NCBI GenBank assembly: GCA_013400975.1
Contig: WBMZ01000208.1
Coordinates: 124,001 to 188,000 of the forward strand
Direction of reading: 5' to 3'
From: Atrichornis clamosus
Taxonomy: Eukaryota; Chordata; Aves; Passeriformes; Menuridae
Length of the DNA stretch: 64,000 nucleotides
Numbering within the stretch: the first letter of the stretch is position 1; every line of letters starts with the position of its first letter. The position numbers were made by a program, and so were the translations under genes. Below the pieces are notes generated by a model. It made no database searches. It was not told the DNA's origin and worked only from the letters and a program-made list of their open reading frames with translations. Of this stretch, positions 54,285 to 64,000 are shown in pieces.

Positions 54285-54530
54285 AGAGAATGCTAGCAAT
54301 GAATAAGCACAGAGAGTCCCAGGACAGTGCTTAGACCTGTGTCCTGGCCCTGTTATTTTACTAACCCCACAAAATGAGGTACTGGGGCTGAGAGCCAGTG
54401 TCAGTGCCAGAAATAATTTGGGGGAAAATGGGGTGGGTGGAGCGGAAAGTTCCTCCTTTGTTAGAGAACACTCCTTTCCCTCATCTGGAATCAAACCCCA
54501 GATCCTCACCTCTTCCCACTTCCCTTTTAC
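54285..54530 (-). mobile_element. Ancient MIR-like tRNA-derived SINE
   Basis: Read on the minus strand, the segment has GGTTTGATTCC at 54497-54487, one base from the RNA polymerase III B-box consensus GGTTCGATTCC. About 90-120 bases further on is a CTCTCAGCCCCAGTACCTCA block comparable to the MIR core-tail phrase CTCTGTGCCTCAGTTTCCTCA. It ends with AGCACTGTCCTGGGAC and a TGCTTATTCATTGCTAGCA block, comparable to the MIR tail CAGTGCCTGGCACATAGTAAGCGCTCAATAAATGCT in words and order. Overall length (about 215 bases from B-box to tail) agrees with MIR's roughly 260 bases. The copy is old, and no single block is strong on its own; the ordered set is the evidence. The A-box is not convincing. Confidence 0.5.
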
Positions 54531-55181
54531 TGACGAGAATACAGAGGATGGCTGCCTGCTGCTGCCCCAGATAACTCAAGCAAGACAAACAGCTGTACCT
54601 TCAAATGTCATTCTTACTGAAAATCAGTCCATGTAGATGTTAATAAGATTTCATAAAAAGAAATCTCTTTGTTTTGAGCAATATTATTTGAAGATTTAGG
54701 AAAGAATGCAACTTTTCTGCACTTATAAAAAATAAAAAGAAATCAAGAGAAAAAGAACTAGAAACTATGGAGAAAAAAGAACTATTATGTTTCCACAATC
54801 AAGTGCACAAAACAGGGAAAATGTCTGAAATAAAGCTGCCTGTGATTTTATTCATTATGTTTAATTGCAGAAATACCAAAAAAATATTTCTAATTTCGTT
54901 ATTGACAGTGTTCCAGGGATGTGAAAGAACATACATGTAAAAGAATTCCTTCAGTAGTCATATCACCTCACTTCAATATTAATACAAAGAAGTAGTCGGG
55001 CAGCTTAAATTACAAATGCATATTAAACTGTATGCAGGAAGGTTTCATGTTGTCCTCAACCTTGCCACAATTTCATGTTTGATTTGGACACTTGAAACTT
55101 GATTTTCAAAGTAGCTAAAAGCCTTATCTTTTAAAGAAGTTGGTATGTGTGAATTTTATGCCCGTTTATGACACTGTCATT
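54531..55181. other. AT-rich spacer
   Basis: A/T-rich unique sequence between the MIR-like SINE and the CR1 copy. I see no gene, repeat or signal in it. Confidence 0.6.
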
Positions 55182-55611
55182 ATCATAGAATCATAGAATG
55201 GTGTAGGTTGGAAGGGATCTGAAAGATCATCTGGTTCCAGCCCTCCTGCCACAGGCAGGGACATCTTTCACTAGGCCAGGTTTCTCAGAGCCCCATCCAA
55301 TCTGGCCTTGAACACTTCCAGGGATGTAGCACCCACACCTTCTCTGGACAACTTGTGTCAGTGCCTCACCACACTCACAGTAAAGAATTTTTTCCTAATA
55401 TCTAACCTAAACATACTCTCAGTTTGAACCCATTCCCCCTTGTGCTGTCATTTCATGCCCTTATTAATACTCTCTCTCTACTTTTCTTGTAGGCTTGCTT
55501 CAGGCACTGGAAGGCTGCAATTACATCACTATAAAGCTTTCTCTTTTCCAGGCTGAACAAACCTAATTTTCTTAGTATTTCCTCATAAGAGAGGTGCTGC
55601 ATCCCTCTAAT
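55182..55611 (-). mobile_element. CR1 non-LTR retrotransposon, 5'-truncated copy
   Basis: This is the clearest mobile element in the window. On the plus strand it begins with the complement of the CR1 terminal repeat (ATCATAGAATCATAGAATGG), followed by TTGGAAGGGATCT, CCAGCCCTCCTGCCACAGGC, CCCATCCAATCTGGCCTTGA, ACACTTCCAGGGATG, TTTCCTAATATCTAACCTAA and finally TTTTCCAGGCTGAACAA and CTCATAAGAGAGGTGCTGCA. So the element lies on the minus strand with its 3' end at 55182 and is 5' truncated at about 55611. Only the last part of ORF2 and the 3' untranslated region remain, so it cannot encode protein. Target-site duplication is not evident, as is usual for CR1. It is well preserved relative to the copy at 43.6 kb. 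Confidence 0.97.
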
Positions 55612-56438
55612 AAACACAAGTCATTAAAGTGGGTAAGAAAATTCTGTTACTTCAGGTTTTGATACAAGAAATAGATAAATATTGTTATTAGTTAAAGCCT
55701 TTATTGAGGTCAGACCTTACATGAATCACAAAGGAGGACCACTCATCTTCATGCCCTCCACTCAAAGATTAGTTGCTGTGCTTTGTGCACTAGATGCCTT
55801 TTGTTCCAGGTGCAACTGGGGAAGATATTATGGCAAGACCTATGTCTTTCCCAATTCCCACCATCTTCATAAGAAGTATACTTTGAGCAGCAGTATGATG
55901 AATTCTGCAGTATGCTGAATTCACTTAGCACATTTTGCAGCATTTTCTTCCATTGACAGTTGGTATATTTTCTAAATGGATAATTTATTACCCAGTTTTG
56001 TACTCTACTTGTATTTCATTTGAATTTCTTGTTGAGAAACAAATATTTCTATTTATTTTCTCCATTTTTCTGAGTGATTCTGGCGCATAAATTGAAAGTT
56101 CTGCCAGTCATAAATTACTTCACTTCTTCCAGCAAGATACTACAGAACACTCTATGATGAAAATGTAAATTATTTATTTTATTTTAATTCCATCAGTCCT
56201 TATACACGGGCTAATACATTATTATTTTTAATTAATAAACTTAAAGAAGACCATCAGACCATTAAAGGATGTAAATTGTTTATAGAGAAAAAAAAGAAAT
56301 TACAATCATTTTTGTCAGCATAAACATTTCCAACTGTCAGGCTTTGTGTTTGAAAAGACATCACTCAGGAGGAACCAAATTTGGAGGCAAAACAAAACCG
56401 GAACTTTCTTTCCAGGCTCTTGGTTATTCCAGTCAGGT
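55612..56438. other. AT-rich spacer
   Basis: Unique AT-rich sequence between the CR1 copy and the LTR complex. A short frame at 55682-55918 has an antisense frame across it and no recognised product. Nothing else is supported. Confidence 0.6.
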
Positions 56439-56545
56439 GTTGTTACCAAAAATCGGTAAAAATAAAACTCCTTAACACCAATGTAGCATTAAGAAGCAGG
56501 CATTCTTTATTTGGCTGGATGCACAAGGGGTATCTCATTCAAAAT
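56439..56545 (-). mobile_element. 3' end of an endogenous retrovirus LTR
   Basis: On the minus strand the segment runs through an AATAAA polyadenylation signal (complement of 56506-56511) and about 70 bases of AT-rich R/U5-like sequence. It ends at GGTAACA, giving the retroviral terminal CA at about 56441 (or 56439). The wording of this end resembles bird ERV LTRs, but I cannot assign the class. The U3 part is not recognisable to the right: within a few tens of bases the sequence becomes the plus-oriented ERVL-type LTR. The copy therefore appears truncated, either by deletion or by the junction with the neighbouring LTR. No retroviral protein sequence is present. Confidence 0.6.
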
Positions 56546-56574
56546 ATCCTTCATGCTGGGTACAGAAGAAGCTT

Positions 56575-57127
56575 TTGTTGAGGCTGCTGTGCCCCTGCAG
56601 CCCCTGGATGTCCACAAGGGAGCAGAGAATGACCTGCAGCCCCTGGAGAAGCCCGCACTGCTGCAAAAGTTTATGTCCTGAAGGAAGATGAAGTCCATGG
56701 CAAGCCCAAGCTGGAGCAGGCTCCTGGCAGAGCCTGCAACCTGTGGAGAGAAGTTCAGACAGGACCGGGTTTTCTGGTAGGAGTTGTAACACGTGGCAGA
56801 CTCATCCTGAAGCCTTTCATTCCCAAAGGACTGTACATCATGGAGGGGGTCCATTCTGGACGAGGAAGGAATGGAAGAGACAAGTGTTATGGTCTGACCA
56901 CAACACTCATTCTGCTGCCCCTCTGCTTACTCTGTTATTTGTTGGCAAAAAATTAAATTAATCTTCTCTGATTTGAGTTTGTTTTGCCCATAATAACAAC
57001 TAGTGAGTGACCTCCCTGTCTTTATCTCAACCAATGACCTTTCCATGTTATCTTCTCTCCCTGTTCTGGAGAGAACAAGTAGTGAGAGAACAGCTACGTG
57101 GCAGCCAGCCAAGGTTAACCCACCACA
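56575..57127 (+). mobile_element. Solo ERVL-type endogenous retrovirus LTR, 5' truncated
   Basis: The left part is GC-rich and made of decayed subrepeats around GGAGCAGGCTCCTGGCAG-like words with CTGCAGCCCCTGG and GTTCATGAAGGACTG-like phrases, a composition I know from bird ERVL-type LTRs. It is followed by an ATTAAA polyadenylation signal (56952-56957) in the family context AAATTAAATTAAT, then GAGTTTGTTTTGCCC, TGAGTGACCTCCCTGTC, TTATCTCAACC and the terminal CAGCCAGCCAAGG-GTTAACCCACCACA block ending in CA at 57127. The LTR 5' end is missing or fused to the minus-strand LTR at about 56545-56575. The minus-strand frame of 115 codons at 56507-56854 simply reads antisense through this element. 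No gag, pol or env sequence lies beside it, so this looks like a solo LTR. Confidence 0.8.
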
Positions 57128-60100
57128 CCTGTCCTTTTGGAATCATCTTTTTCTTGGTAATTTCCATAGGATGTATGGAAGTAGTCTCTAAATTTTAAGG
57201 TTTTCAATTGTCCCTGAAAATATGTGCAGAAGTTTCTTAACTGCTCCTTAATTGATCAAAAATCCTCTTTCCTGCTTGCTTGTCCCAAAACACTTAGTCA
57301 TTTTCCAAATCTGGAGTGATGTGTTGTCACAGAAATCATTTTGTTTCCATGAATAAGAACGTGGCATTTTGATGAGGAGGAGTAACAGGTCGGCAATGAC
57401 ACCAGCAGTCAAGACTCTGCCTACTGAAGTGTTTGGGGTGATACATGATAAAATTTGATTGTATTGCTCCTGGCTGAGAGACAGAAATCAGTTGCCAAAC
57501 ACAGCAGGGTTTTTTAATATTATTATTTGTTCTGTTTAATGGCCAGAAATCTATCATTTTTGCAACATCCGAACTGCTTTTCCATTAATCGAATGGATAT
57601 GCTCTCATTGCTGTAGTGTTCTTAGCCATGTCCTGAGCTAAAAACAGTATGGAAAATATTGCTTACTATGACAGAACCACAGCCAGATATTTAGATTTAA
57701 AAGCTTGCATTTATGAGTTGCTTTTCATGATGCTGTTTCAGATAATACCTCCCGTTCCCCTAGACCAATGCATCGATGCATCTTTAATAGATTATCCTTG
57801 GCTGCTGAGCTGTGTGGCTGTCCATATGTGCTAGAGCAAAAGAAATGGTTAACAGTGTCTTCCTTCTGAGCTACAGCAATGGGTTTTGGCTGCTGCCAGG
57901 GCCCACTGTCGGGCTGTACACAGGCAGGGACTGTACACAGGCAGATGAGCGCTGTAAGCTGCTTGAGCTGTGAGGGCATGGTGCACGGGGCAGCCACTGC
58001 GAGGTTCCCCCCAGGAAATTGGTAGCGTGGAAATCTCCTGGGAGCAGGTTTCAGAAATGGTCTGAGATGGTCCTTTGGGGCAATTCAGTCCTTGGAACTC
58101 TGACCATGACATATTAATGTGAGGGATTGATCACATTAGTGTATGCAACTCTGTCCAAAAAGGCCCATCGTGTTTGTGAGGAACGCGTTCAAGGTCCCAC
58201 TCAGTTATATTAGAGACCATTATAAAAGTAACAACCCCATATTTTTTATCAAAATCTGTAGTGTTCTTCATAAACAGACAAGACCTCATTTGCAAAGTAC
58301 CTCAATCATTGTAGACAAGGTAATAATGCTTCCAGGTGGCCATTTGGCACCTAACAGCTCAAATAAATTCCCGTTACTAAGTTTACTTTCTAATATATCC
58401 CCAATGCTAACAGACCTGATTTATTCTTTGTTTTTATTACACAGGAAAAGCAAAGAAAACCTGATAAACTCTTCTTTCATTGGGACATAAGCACAGATTT
58501 TTGGAAACTGACAGTTCAGATGAAAACCTGACAGGAGGTCAGCAACCCTTCTGATGTTGTGGACAGAGAGTGGTCAGACTAAGCTCAAACTTCACGGCTT
58601 GATACGACAGACTGTTCCCAAAGACTAGGTCTGATAATAACTCCTGTTCTTTGCAAAATGCTCTGGAGAGCTTTCCTATCATTCCAGTTGTGAAGGAACC
58701 ATAAGGCATGCACAAACTACATGTCATCTTAATTGCTCTGGAAAAAAGAAATAAACCCTGTTCTGTTTGTCTCTCTTCTAAATATAATTTAAGAAGCCCC
58801 CACCCTGCCACACCTGCAGTTAATAGATTTTGGCACAGTTTCTCACTCGCGTCAGTCAAGTGGCTGTAACTTAGTTTCCCAACTGTTATAACAAAAAAAT
58901 ATGTACCTGCTATTCCATAGAATAGCATCAAGATTTTAACCATTATGAGAAAAAATTGAGGCCTTGATATTAAAACCTATGCAAGAACATATCACAGTTT
59001 TCTTTCTTTTTTTTTTTTCCTAATAAATTTAGTGGCTTGGTTTAACTCACTTTTAATATAAGAACTAAAACTCAGCAAATTGTGCTTTAAAGCATACGTT
59101 TGATATAGCCACTATGATTTGGAACATAACTTTTGATCAAAATGAAATCTCTTTTAACAAAGAAAAATGATGAACACTGATGAAGCAGCTGTTTCTAAGT
59201 GGGATGAGAATTGCCGGAAAGAAGACATGAGGAAGGAAAGAAAGTGATTGGATAACATAATTTGAAAGAGGTGATGGAATAAAACAATAGAAAAACAGTG
59301 ACTTAAAGAAACTGATGAGAGGAAAAATACTGGGGAAAAACAACAACTATTGAAGTCCCAAGCACTCATTACTTCAAGAGGACATGAGGGCAAGAAAACA
59401 GCTTCTTCTTTTTAAATTCTGGTATGTCTCATTTAATAAAATATTAGAATAACTCTTCTTTGAATATGAAAGGGGTAAGGTAAATCTTTTTTTCTCTTTC
59501 TTTTAAATAAATTCCTGACTATGGAATTTCATAGACTTTTCTCACATATGCAATGTGATGTGTATGAAAAGAAAAACATTTTCTCTTGAAAGGTTAAAAA
59601 ATATTTAAGTAGTTAACACAATAGGATAAAACATGTCTCCTATTCACATGGATTTATGCCTCTCTTAAAACAGTAAGTGCCTTGTGTTAAGTTACCATAC
59701 CTTAAACTCTGCTAGATAATATAATTCTTCATAATTTTTCTTGATTTCACTAATGTCTAACAGTTGCATAGGATAGTCAAGGCCTGGTGGAAAGGGGAAA
59801 TTTTTTAGGTAAAAAGAAATTATATTTGTAATTTCTCAGCAGAAAAACTGATAACGCTGTCTAGTTATCATCTCCAACTGCAGGGCATGAAGCCCATGAT
59901 AACTGGAAAATGTAATGTCAAGCAAAAAATCAATATCAGTGAAAATAACATTTTGCCTCTTCCTTCTCTCACCTCTTTATTTACATTCTTGGTTTAGTAT
60001 TACTGTTGCTGAATGCAGACAAATACTCACCAAGAGAAATTCCTCTTAATTTCATGTAAAAATCTTTTATTGCCATTGGCTATTGGGGTTTCTTTTAAAC

Positions 60101-60622
60101 TCTGTAACTCAAAGTGAAAGCATTTGCCAGGTTTATTAATTTTAATCATGAGTCCAGGCCCATACAGGTTTGACTATTGTCAAATTGAATATTGACTGTT
60201 ATTTTGGATGTTGTAGGACTGGGGATGCATAGATTATGGATTTATGCTGTATTTAAGGTTTTCTGTGGTAAACTCAAACTAGTGATCAGAAATGCTGTAT
60301 GTAGTTCATAAAAACTGCATTTTAGTATTTCATGTCATATTTACACACTATCTCCTGTGAAACAGCACTACTAAAGTTTTCAGGATCAAAGCTGCTTAAT
60401 CACTGAATCTATGGAAATAGATTAGAGGGTACTTACTGATTATAGCATCAGGAAAAATTAAACAAATTCCAGGTATCTTTATACCTTTAGGAGATATTAA
60501 TACCTTTAGCAACACTTTCTATATGAGTTGCACCATCTATAAGAAGAAGTACATGAAAGTCATCAGACTGCAGGTGCACATAAGGCTTTGCAGGATGTGG
60601 CTTTCTTTATGCTTATTTTTAA
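57128..60622. other. Spacer between two LTRs, unassigned
   Basis: This 3.5 kb lies between the plus-strand LTR ending at 57127 and the minus-strand LTR starting at 60623. I looked for retroviral protease, reverse-transcriptase or envelope motifs and saw none, so I do not treat it as a provirus. A GC-richer block with a few CpGs lies at 57885-58090 and contains a small duplication (CTGTACACAGGCAG twice, about 57914-57945). Two overlapping-free frames (58143-58490 plus, 58539-58943 minus) follow it; the second is listed separately. From about 58.95 kb the DNA is ordinary AT-rich sequence. Confidence 0.6.
58539..58943 (-). other. Unassigned 134-codon open frame, hydrophobic N-terminus
   Basis: Seen directly on the minus strand: an ATG at 58943 with A at -3 and G at +4, a favourable vertebrate start context; a hydrophobic stretch at residues 4-22; then a mixed region with six cysteines (first at residue 37, a CxxC pair in the middle and one at the C-terminus); and a stop at 58539. 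Two AATAAA signals follow on the same strand about 100 bases after the stop (complement of 58433-58438 and 58420-58425). No domain or homologue is recognised. In AT-rich DNA a hydrophobic N-terminus and AATAAA words arise easily, and a frame of this length is expected once or twice by chance in 64 kb. It could be a chance frame, an orphan gene, or part of an old element between the flanking LTRs. Confidence 0.15.
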
Positions 60623-61225
60623 TGTTGTGGTTATTCCTATCTGGCAACGGAGCCCCACAAGTGCTCATTTCCTGCCCCTCCATAACCCCAGTGGGATGGG
60701 GGAGAGAATGAGAAGGGTAAAAGTCAGAAAACTCTTAGGTTGAGAAAAAGACCATTTAATTGGTAAAGTAAAAGTTGTGCACATAAGCAAAGCAAACCAA
60801 GGAACTCATTCACAAGTCCACATGGGCAGGCACATATTCAGCAGTTCCCAGGAAAGCAGGACTCCATCACGTGTAATGGTGACCTGGGGAGTCAAGAACT
60901 ATCCCTCTGAACACCTCCCCTTCCTTTTCCTTCACCCAGCTTATATGCTGAGCATGACACTTTATGGTCTAGAATGTCACTTTGGTCATTTGGGGTCATT
61001 TGTCCCAGCTGTGTCCCCTCCCAACTCCTTGTGCAACCCCACTCCACGCTCTGGTGGGATGGTGTGAGGTGAGAGGCAGGAAAGGCCTTGATTCTGTGCA
61101 AGCTCTGCACATCTGTGACTAAAATATCCCTGTGTTACCACACTATTTCCAGCATAATTCCAAAGCACAGCTTCATACCAGCTACTATGAGAAAAAGCAA
61201 GTCCACCCCAGCCAAAACCAACACA
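60623..61225 (-). mobile_element. Solo endogenous retrovirus LTR, about 600 bases, ERVL-type
   Basis: On the minus strand the LTR starts at 61225 with TGTGTTGGTTTTGGCTGGGG, matching the conserved start of a common bird ERVL-type LTR. It continues with GTAGCTGGTATGAAGC, GGAATTATGCTGG and a GTGTTACCACAC-region equivalent. It has an ATTAAA polyadenylation signal (complement of 60755-60760) in the context TTAAATGG-TCTTTTTCTCAACCTA, then CTCCCCCATCCCACTGGGG, and ends ACCACAACA at 60623. The termini are TG...CA with an imperfect inverted repeat. Length of 603 bases suits an intact solo LTR. Five-base flanks (TTTAA left, AATCT right) do not match, so no target-site duplication is visible. Short minus-strand frames inside it are LTR noise. 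Confidence 0.85.
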
Positions 61226-64000
61226 AATCTGGAGAAAGTTTTTCCTATGTGACTCTACCTTTTTTCTCTTAAGCATTTGAAAAAAAAATTATCATAGATT
61301 CAACAAGTTGTTAGAAGCATGCACTAAATCTTAGAAAAATGCTTTATCTGTAGTGGCCAAATGTTGAAAAACATTCAAAATGAGACAATTCTACATTTCT
61401 AGCTAATGCTTTTATCCATTTATATTTAATTACTGATCCATGGTAAGAGAAAGAATGAATTACTTCATTGCCGTGAGTCTTCTTTTGACTTTGGCAATAT
61501 TCCCTAGAGGATTGTATCCAAGATTTTCTTTTGTGAACCCATATAGAGTCTCCTGCATTTTTTGCTAGTTTATGCATACGAGATATGTCAAGTAAGACAC
61601 ATAGTAGAAGTAAATTCAGGAATAAAATTTAAAATGGCCACAAAACTTAGGAACAGACAATGGCATTTTGGACTAAACTACAGTCTTATATCAGGCACTG
61701 CACCAGGAAAAATCTAGCTATACTAGAAAGTTAATGAATCTTAGATGCAAAATCAGTGAAATAAAAGGTATGTGTTGCCAACCTAAGGAAATAAACAAGA
61801 ACAACAGAATCATAGTTTATTAGGAGAGGGTGGGAACTGTAATGATAAAGACAATGTTCCAATTTCCTGTTCAATAGTAGAGGGATAGTAGCTGTTGCTT
61901 GCTCAGATACTTCAAGATCCAAAGAGGCAGGTGTTATTGTTCCTCTTTATGGCTATGACCAAGTATAGCACTACTCAAGTTATTTTTAGCAGAAACCCCA
62001 CAAACATGTAGGATGCTGTTTTCATTTTTTTTTTTTTTTAATACATTGATTGAAAAGAGATTCATCAGTGAAGATTGGGTACTTAAATAAAAAAAAGAGA
62101 ATTTTGACTGTAGTTTGAACTTTAACTTTCCTGTTCTGGTCAGAAGTCTCTTGTTATATGTAGGAGAATAAGGAAAAAAAGTCCTTCCATGAACTAGCAG
62201 TCATAAAGCAGCAAAAGAAAAATATTTCAAACATCTTCACTGAAGGATTGTGCAAGCAGTAGCAACAGTAAGATTTTATCTCCATTCAACAAACTTGTCT
62301 CATATCTCGCAAAATAATCTTCAGTGTTTCACAATCACAGGTATAAAAATATTTGGGGGAAATATTTGTTAAGTTTATAAGAAACCAGTAGATAGGACAC
62401 TGTCCTTAAAACCTCAGATATAACTTGCTAACAAATTCAGATCTGATGGCAAGTGTTAAGATTTCCACCCATCTGCTTAGTAATGAAACCGCTTCTTTTC
62501 TCCATTGTCTTCACATGAACCTAAATCTGAATTAATAAATGCCACGAGAGGAATGCCGACAACTGTCTTCCTGCATGGGCTGCCTCTGGACCAGGACCAT
62601 GATGTTCTATTCCTGTACCTGTGCATTTAGCCCCTGTTGAAAAGCAAATATAGGAACTTGACCTCTGTGCCAACTGACATGAACTAAGTCCCCTTTGGAT
62701 CAGGTCACAAGTGGAAAAATATGTATACACAAAAACCTTTATAAACATACATAAAGATATGGAATTCTTCTCCGGAAGCCAGTTAAAAAGTGATTTTGTC
62801 TTCTAGCATGCTGATTGACAAAAATGTGTTGACACTGTTGAAGACAATTCTGAACTAACTTAGAAGTTTCCCATCTTCTCACTTTAAATTTCACAAGATG
62901 TTGCAGTTCCCCTCATGCCCAGTATAAATGCTCCTGAGACATTTGGAAAGAGATATGGTGTTTCCATAGGCTTCCATTAAATATGGTGTTATCCATCCAA
63001 GGAGAACAAATTATTGCACCTTTGACTGACCACAGCCTCTTCGCTGGAGGAATATTTCCTAGCAGACCATTCCTTTGCAGAATCAATTATAGACTCAATG
63101 CCTTTTCTATTTGTTTCAACAAGGCCTTCTCAATTTTTCTTTAAGCTTTATCACACTCCTCTGTGCTTTTCTGCACTAAAAGCAAGCACTCTTCTTTATA
63201 ATGCAAAATGATTTGTGTATTCCTGTTAAGCAGAAAATAAAAAATGGTTTATGAGAACAATGAAAGGGATCTGTTGCAGCAAAAATATTCCATCATATTC
63301 ACAGCTGCTCAGGAACCAGCTGTTGAGATTATAAGTTATAGTTTCCGTTTCCTGAGTAACGCTGTGCAGTGAAAGAGGTTAGGCCAACTTCTAAGGTGTA
63401 TGGATTCCACTGAAAAAAAGCATATAATTAAAATAACACTACTATTTATCGGTAACTAGCACTGTTAACTCAGGAGTGCTTGGTGCATGTATTTCAAGGA
63501 CTTTGTTTCATTTGCTTGAAATTGCAAGACATCTCATAACTCCTTGTTCAGATGTTTAAAAAAAGAAAAACTAAGCAAAAATGTTCCATCATTTTGCATA
63601 CGGATCTACCCTTCAGAAACATATTAATTACAGACCCTAAATTGTAATTTGATAAAAGTGTTTACATTTGATTTCAGATTATCAGAATAAAGTTGATTTC
63701 AATATTGGAAAACTAAGTAAGTCTTCTTCCTTTGTACCTTGGACGAGTTGTACCTCACACATCATGCTGTCTGTCCCATCTTATTCTCCTTCCAGTGCTT
63801 GAGCAACCTGGATGTGTCTGAGATCAAGAGAAAGTAAAGTCAGGAGGATTCTTCATTTTTTTCCCCTTACTGGCACAAAGAAACTTTTAGCCTCTATGAA
63901 AAGAACTGAAAGCTTTTATCTGTGAAAGTTAAAAGGAAACACACTGAAAGGTCTTTGGCAAAAAAAAACTAAAACAGCTCTATAAAGATTTCTGTATGAG
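61226..64000. other. AT-rich non-coding stretch
   Basis: No gene is supported to the end of the window. Open frames are below 80 codons and unrecognised. A T-run lies at about 62025-62039. The sequence ends within ordinary AT-rich DNA, so nothing indicates a gene entering from the right. Confidence 0.7.

Noticed and set aside
56507..56854. 115-codon minus-strand frame
   Set aside because: It reads antisense through the ERVL-type LTR and the end of the adjoining LTR; bird LTRs of this type are GC-rich and often open by chance.
58143..58490. 115-codon plus-strand frame with an acceptor-like TTACACAG near 58443
   Set aside because: Polypyrimidine-AG words are common by chance in T-rich DNA; no matching donor, domain or protein similarity could be identified.
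57128..60622. Possible provirus between the two LTRs
   Set aside because: The LTRs are in opposite orientation and of different subtypes, and no protease, reverse-transcriptase or envelope-like motif was seen between them.
1..64000. Any CRISPR array, bacterial operon, phage or plasmid feature
   Set aside because: The sequence is vertebrate nuclear DNA with avian retrotransposons; the tandem arrays present are microsatellites without spacers.

Overview
The window looks like avian nuclear DNA: an AT-rich, gene-poor stretch that is either an intergenic desert or the inside of a very long intron. The bird assignment rests on two kinds of sequence. The first is CR1 non-LTR retrotransposon fragments, two of which keep the characteristic 3' end with its short tandem ATTCT(A/G)TG-type tail. 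The second is solo endogenous retrovirus LTRs whose U3, polyadenylation and 3'-terminal segments match LTRs I know from bird genomes. I cannot name the species. These assignments come from remembered consensus features, not from a database search.

I find no protein-coding gene I can defend. Every long open frame is short for a 64 kb window (the longest are about 120-150 codons). Most have another open frame on the opposite strand, several open with GTG or TTG rather than ATG, and none shows a protein family I recognise. Two single-frame candidates on the minus strand (58539-58943 and 17642-18010) are listed as low-confidence curiosities only. I saw no rRNA, convincing tRNA, known microRNA, CRISPR array or prokaryotic feature.

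Layout: 1-7978 is unique AT-rich DNA with a GC-richer patch near 1.4-1.7 kb, a small imperfect repeat near 3.3 kb and a weak tRNA-like promoter pattern near 6.25 kb. At 7979-8371 a pyrimidine tract resolves into CCCTT pentamers, runs into a 190-base assembly gap (8147-8336) and emerges as CCCCT pentamers. From 8372 to 23594 the DNA is unique apart from a CA repeat (12.6 kb), a CR1 3' end (16.3 kb) and weak old-repeat traces. A compound GAA/CAA microsatellite lies at 23.6 kb. At 30400-30624 there is an unbroken 225-base purine run built on a perfectly spaced 18-base unit. CR1 fragments occur at 36.8 kb and, in strongly decayed form, at 43.6-44.3 kb. The right-hand part (54-61.3 kb) is the most repeat-rich: an ancient MIR-like SINE, a good CR1, a minus-strand LTR end abutting a plus-strand ERVL-type LTR, and a further minus-strand solo LTR at 60623-61225. 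The rest to 64000 is unique AT-rich DNA.

I did not find a new molecular system. The observations most worth checking are the homogenised 18-base purine array, the pentamer change across the sequencing gap, the composite LTR junction, and the ancient MIR-like and CR1-like copies, which could be mistaken for unique sequence.
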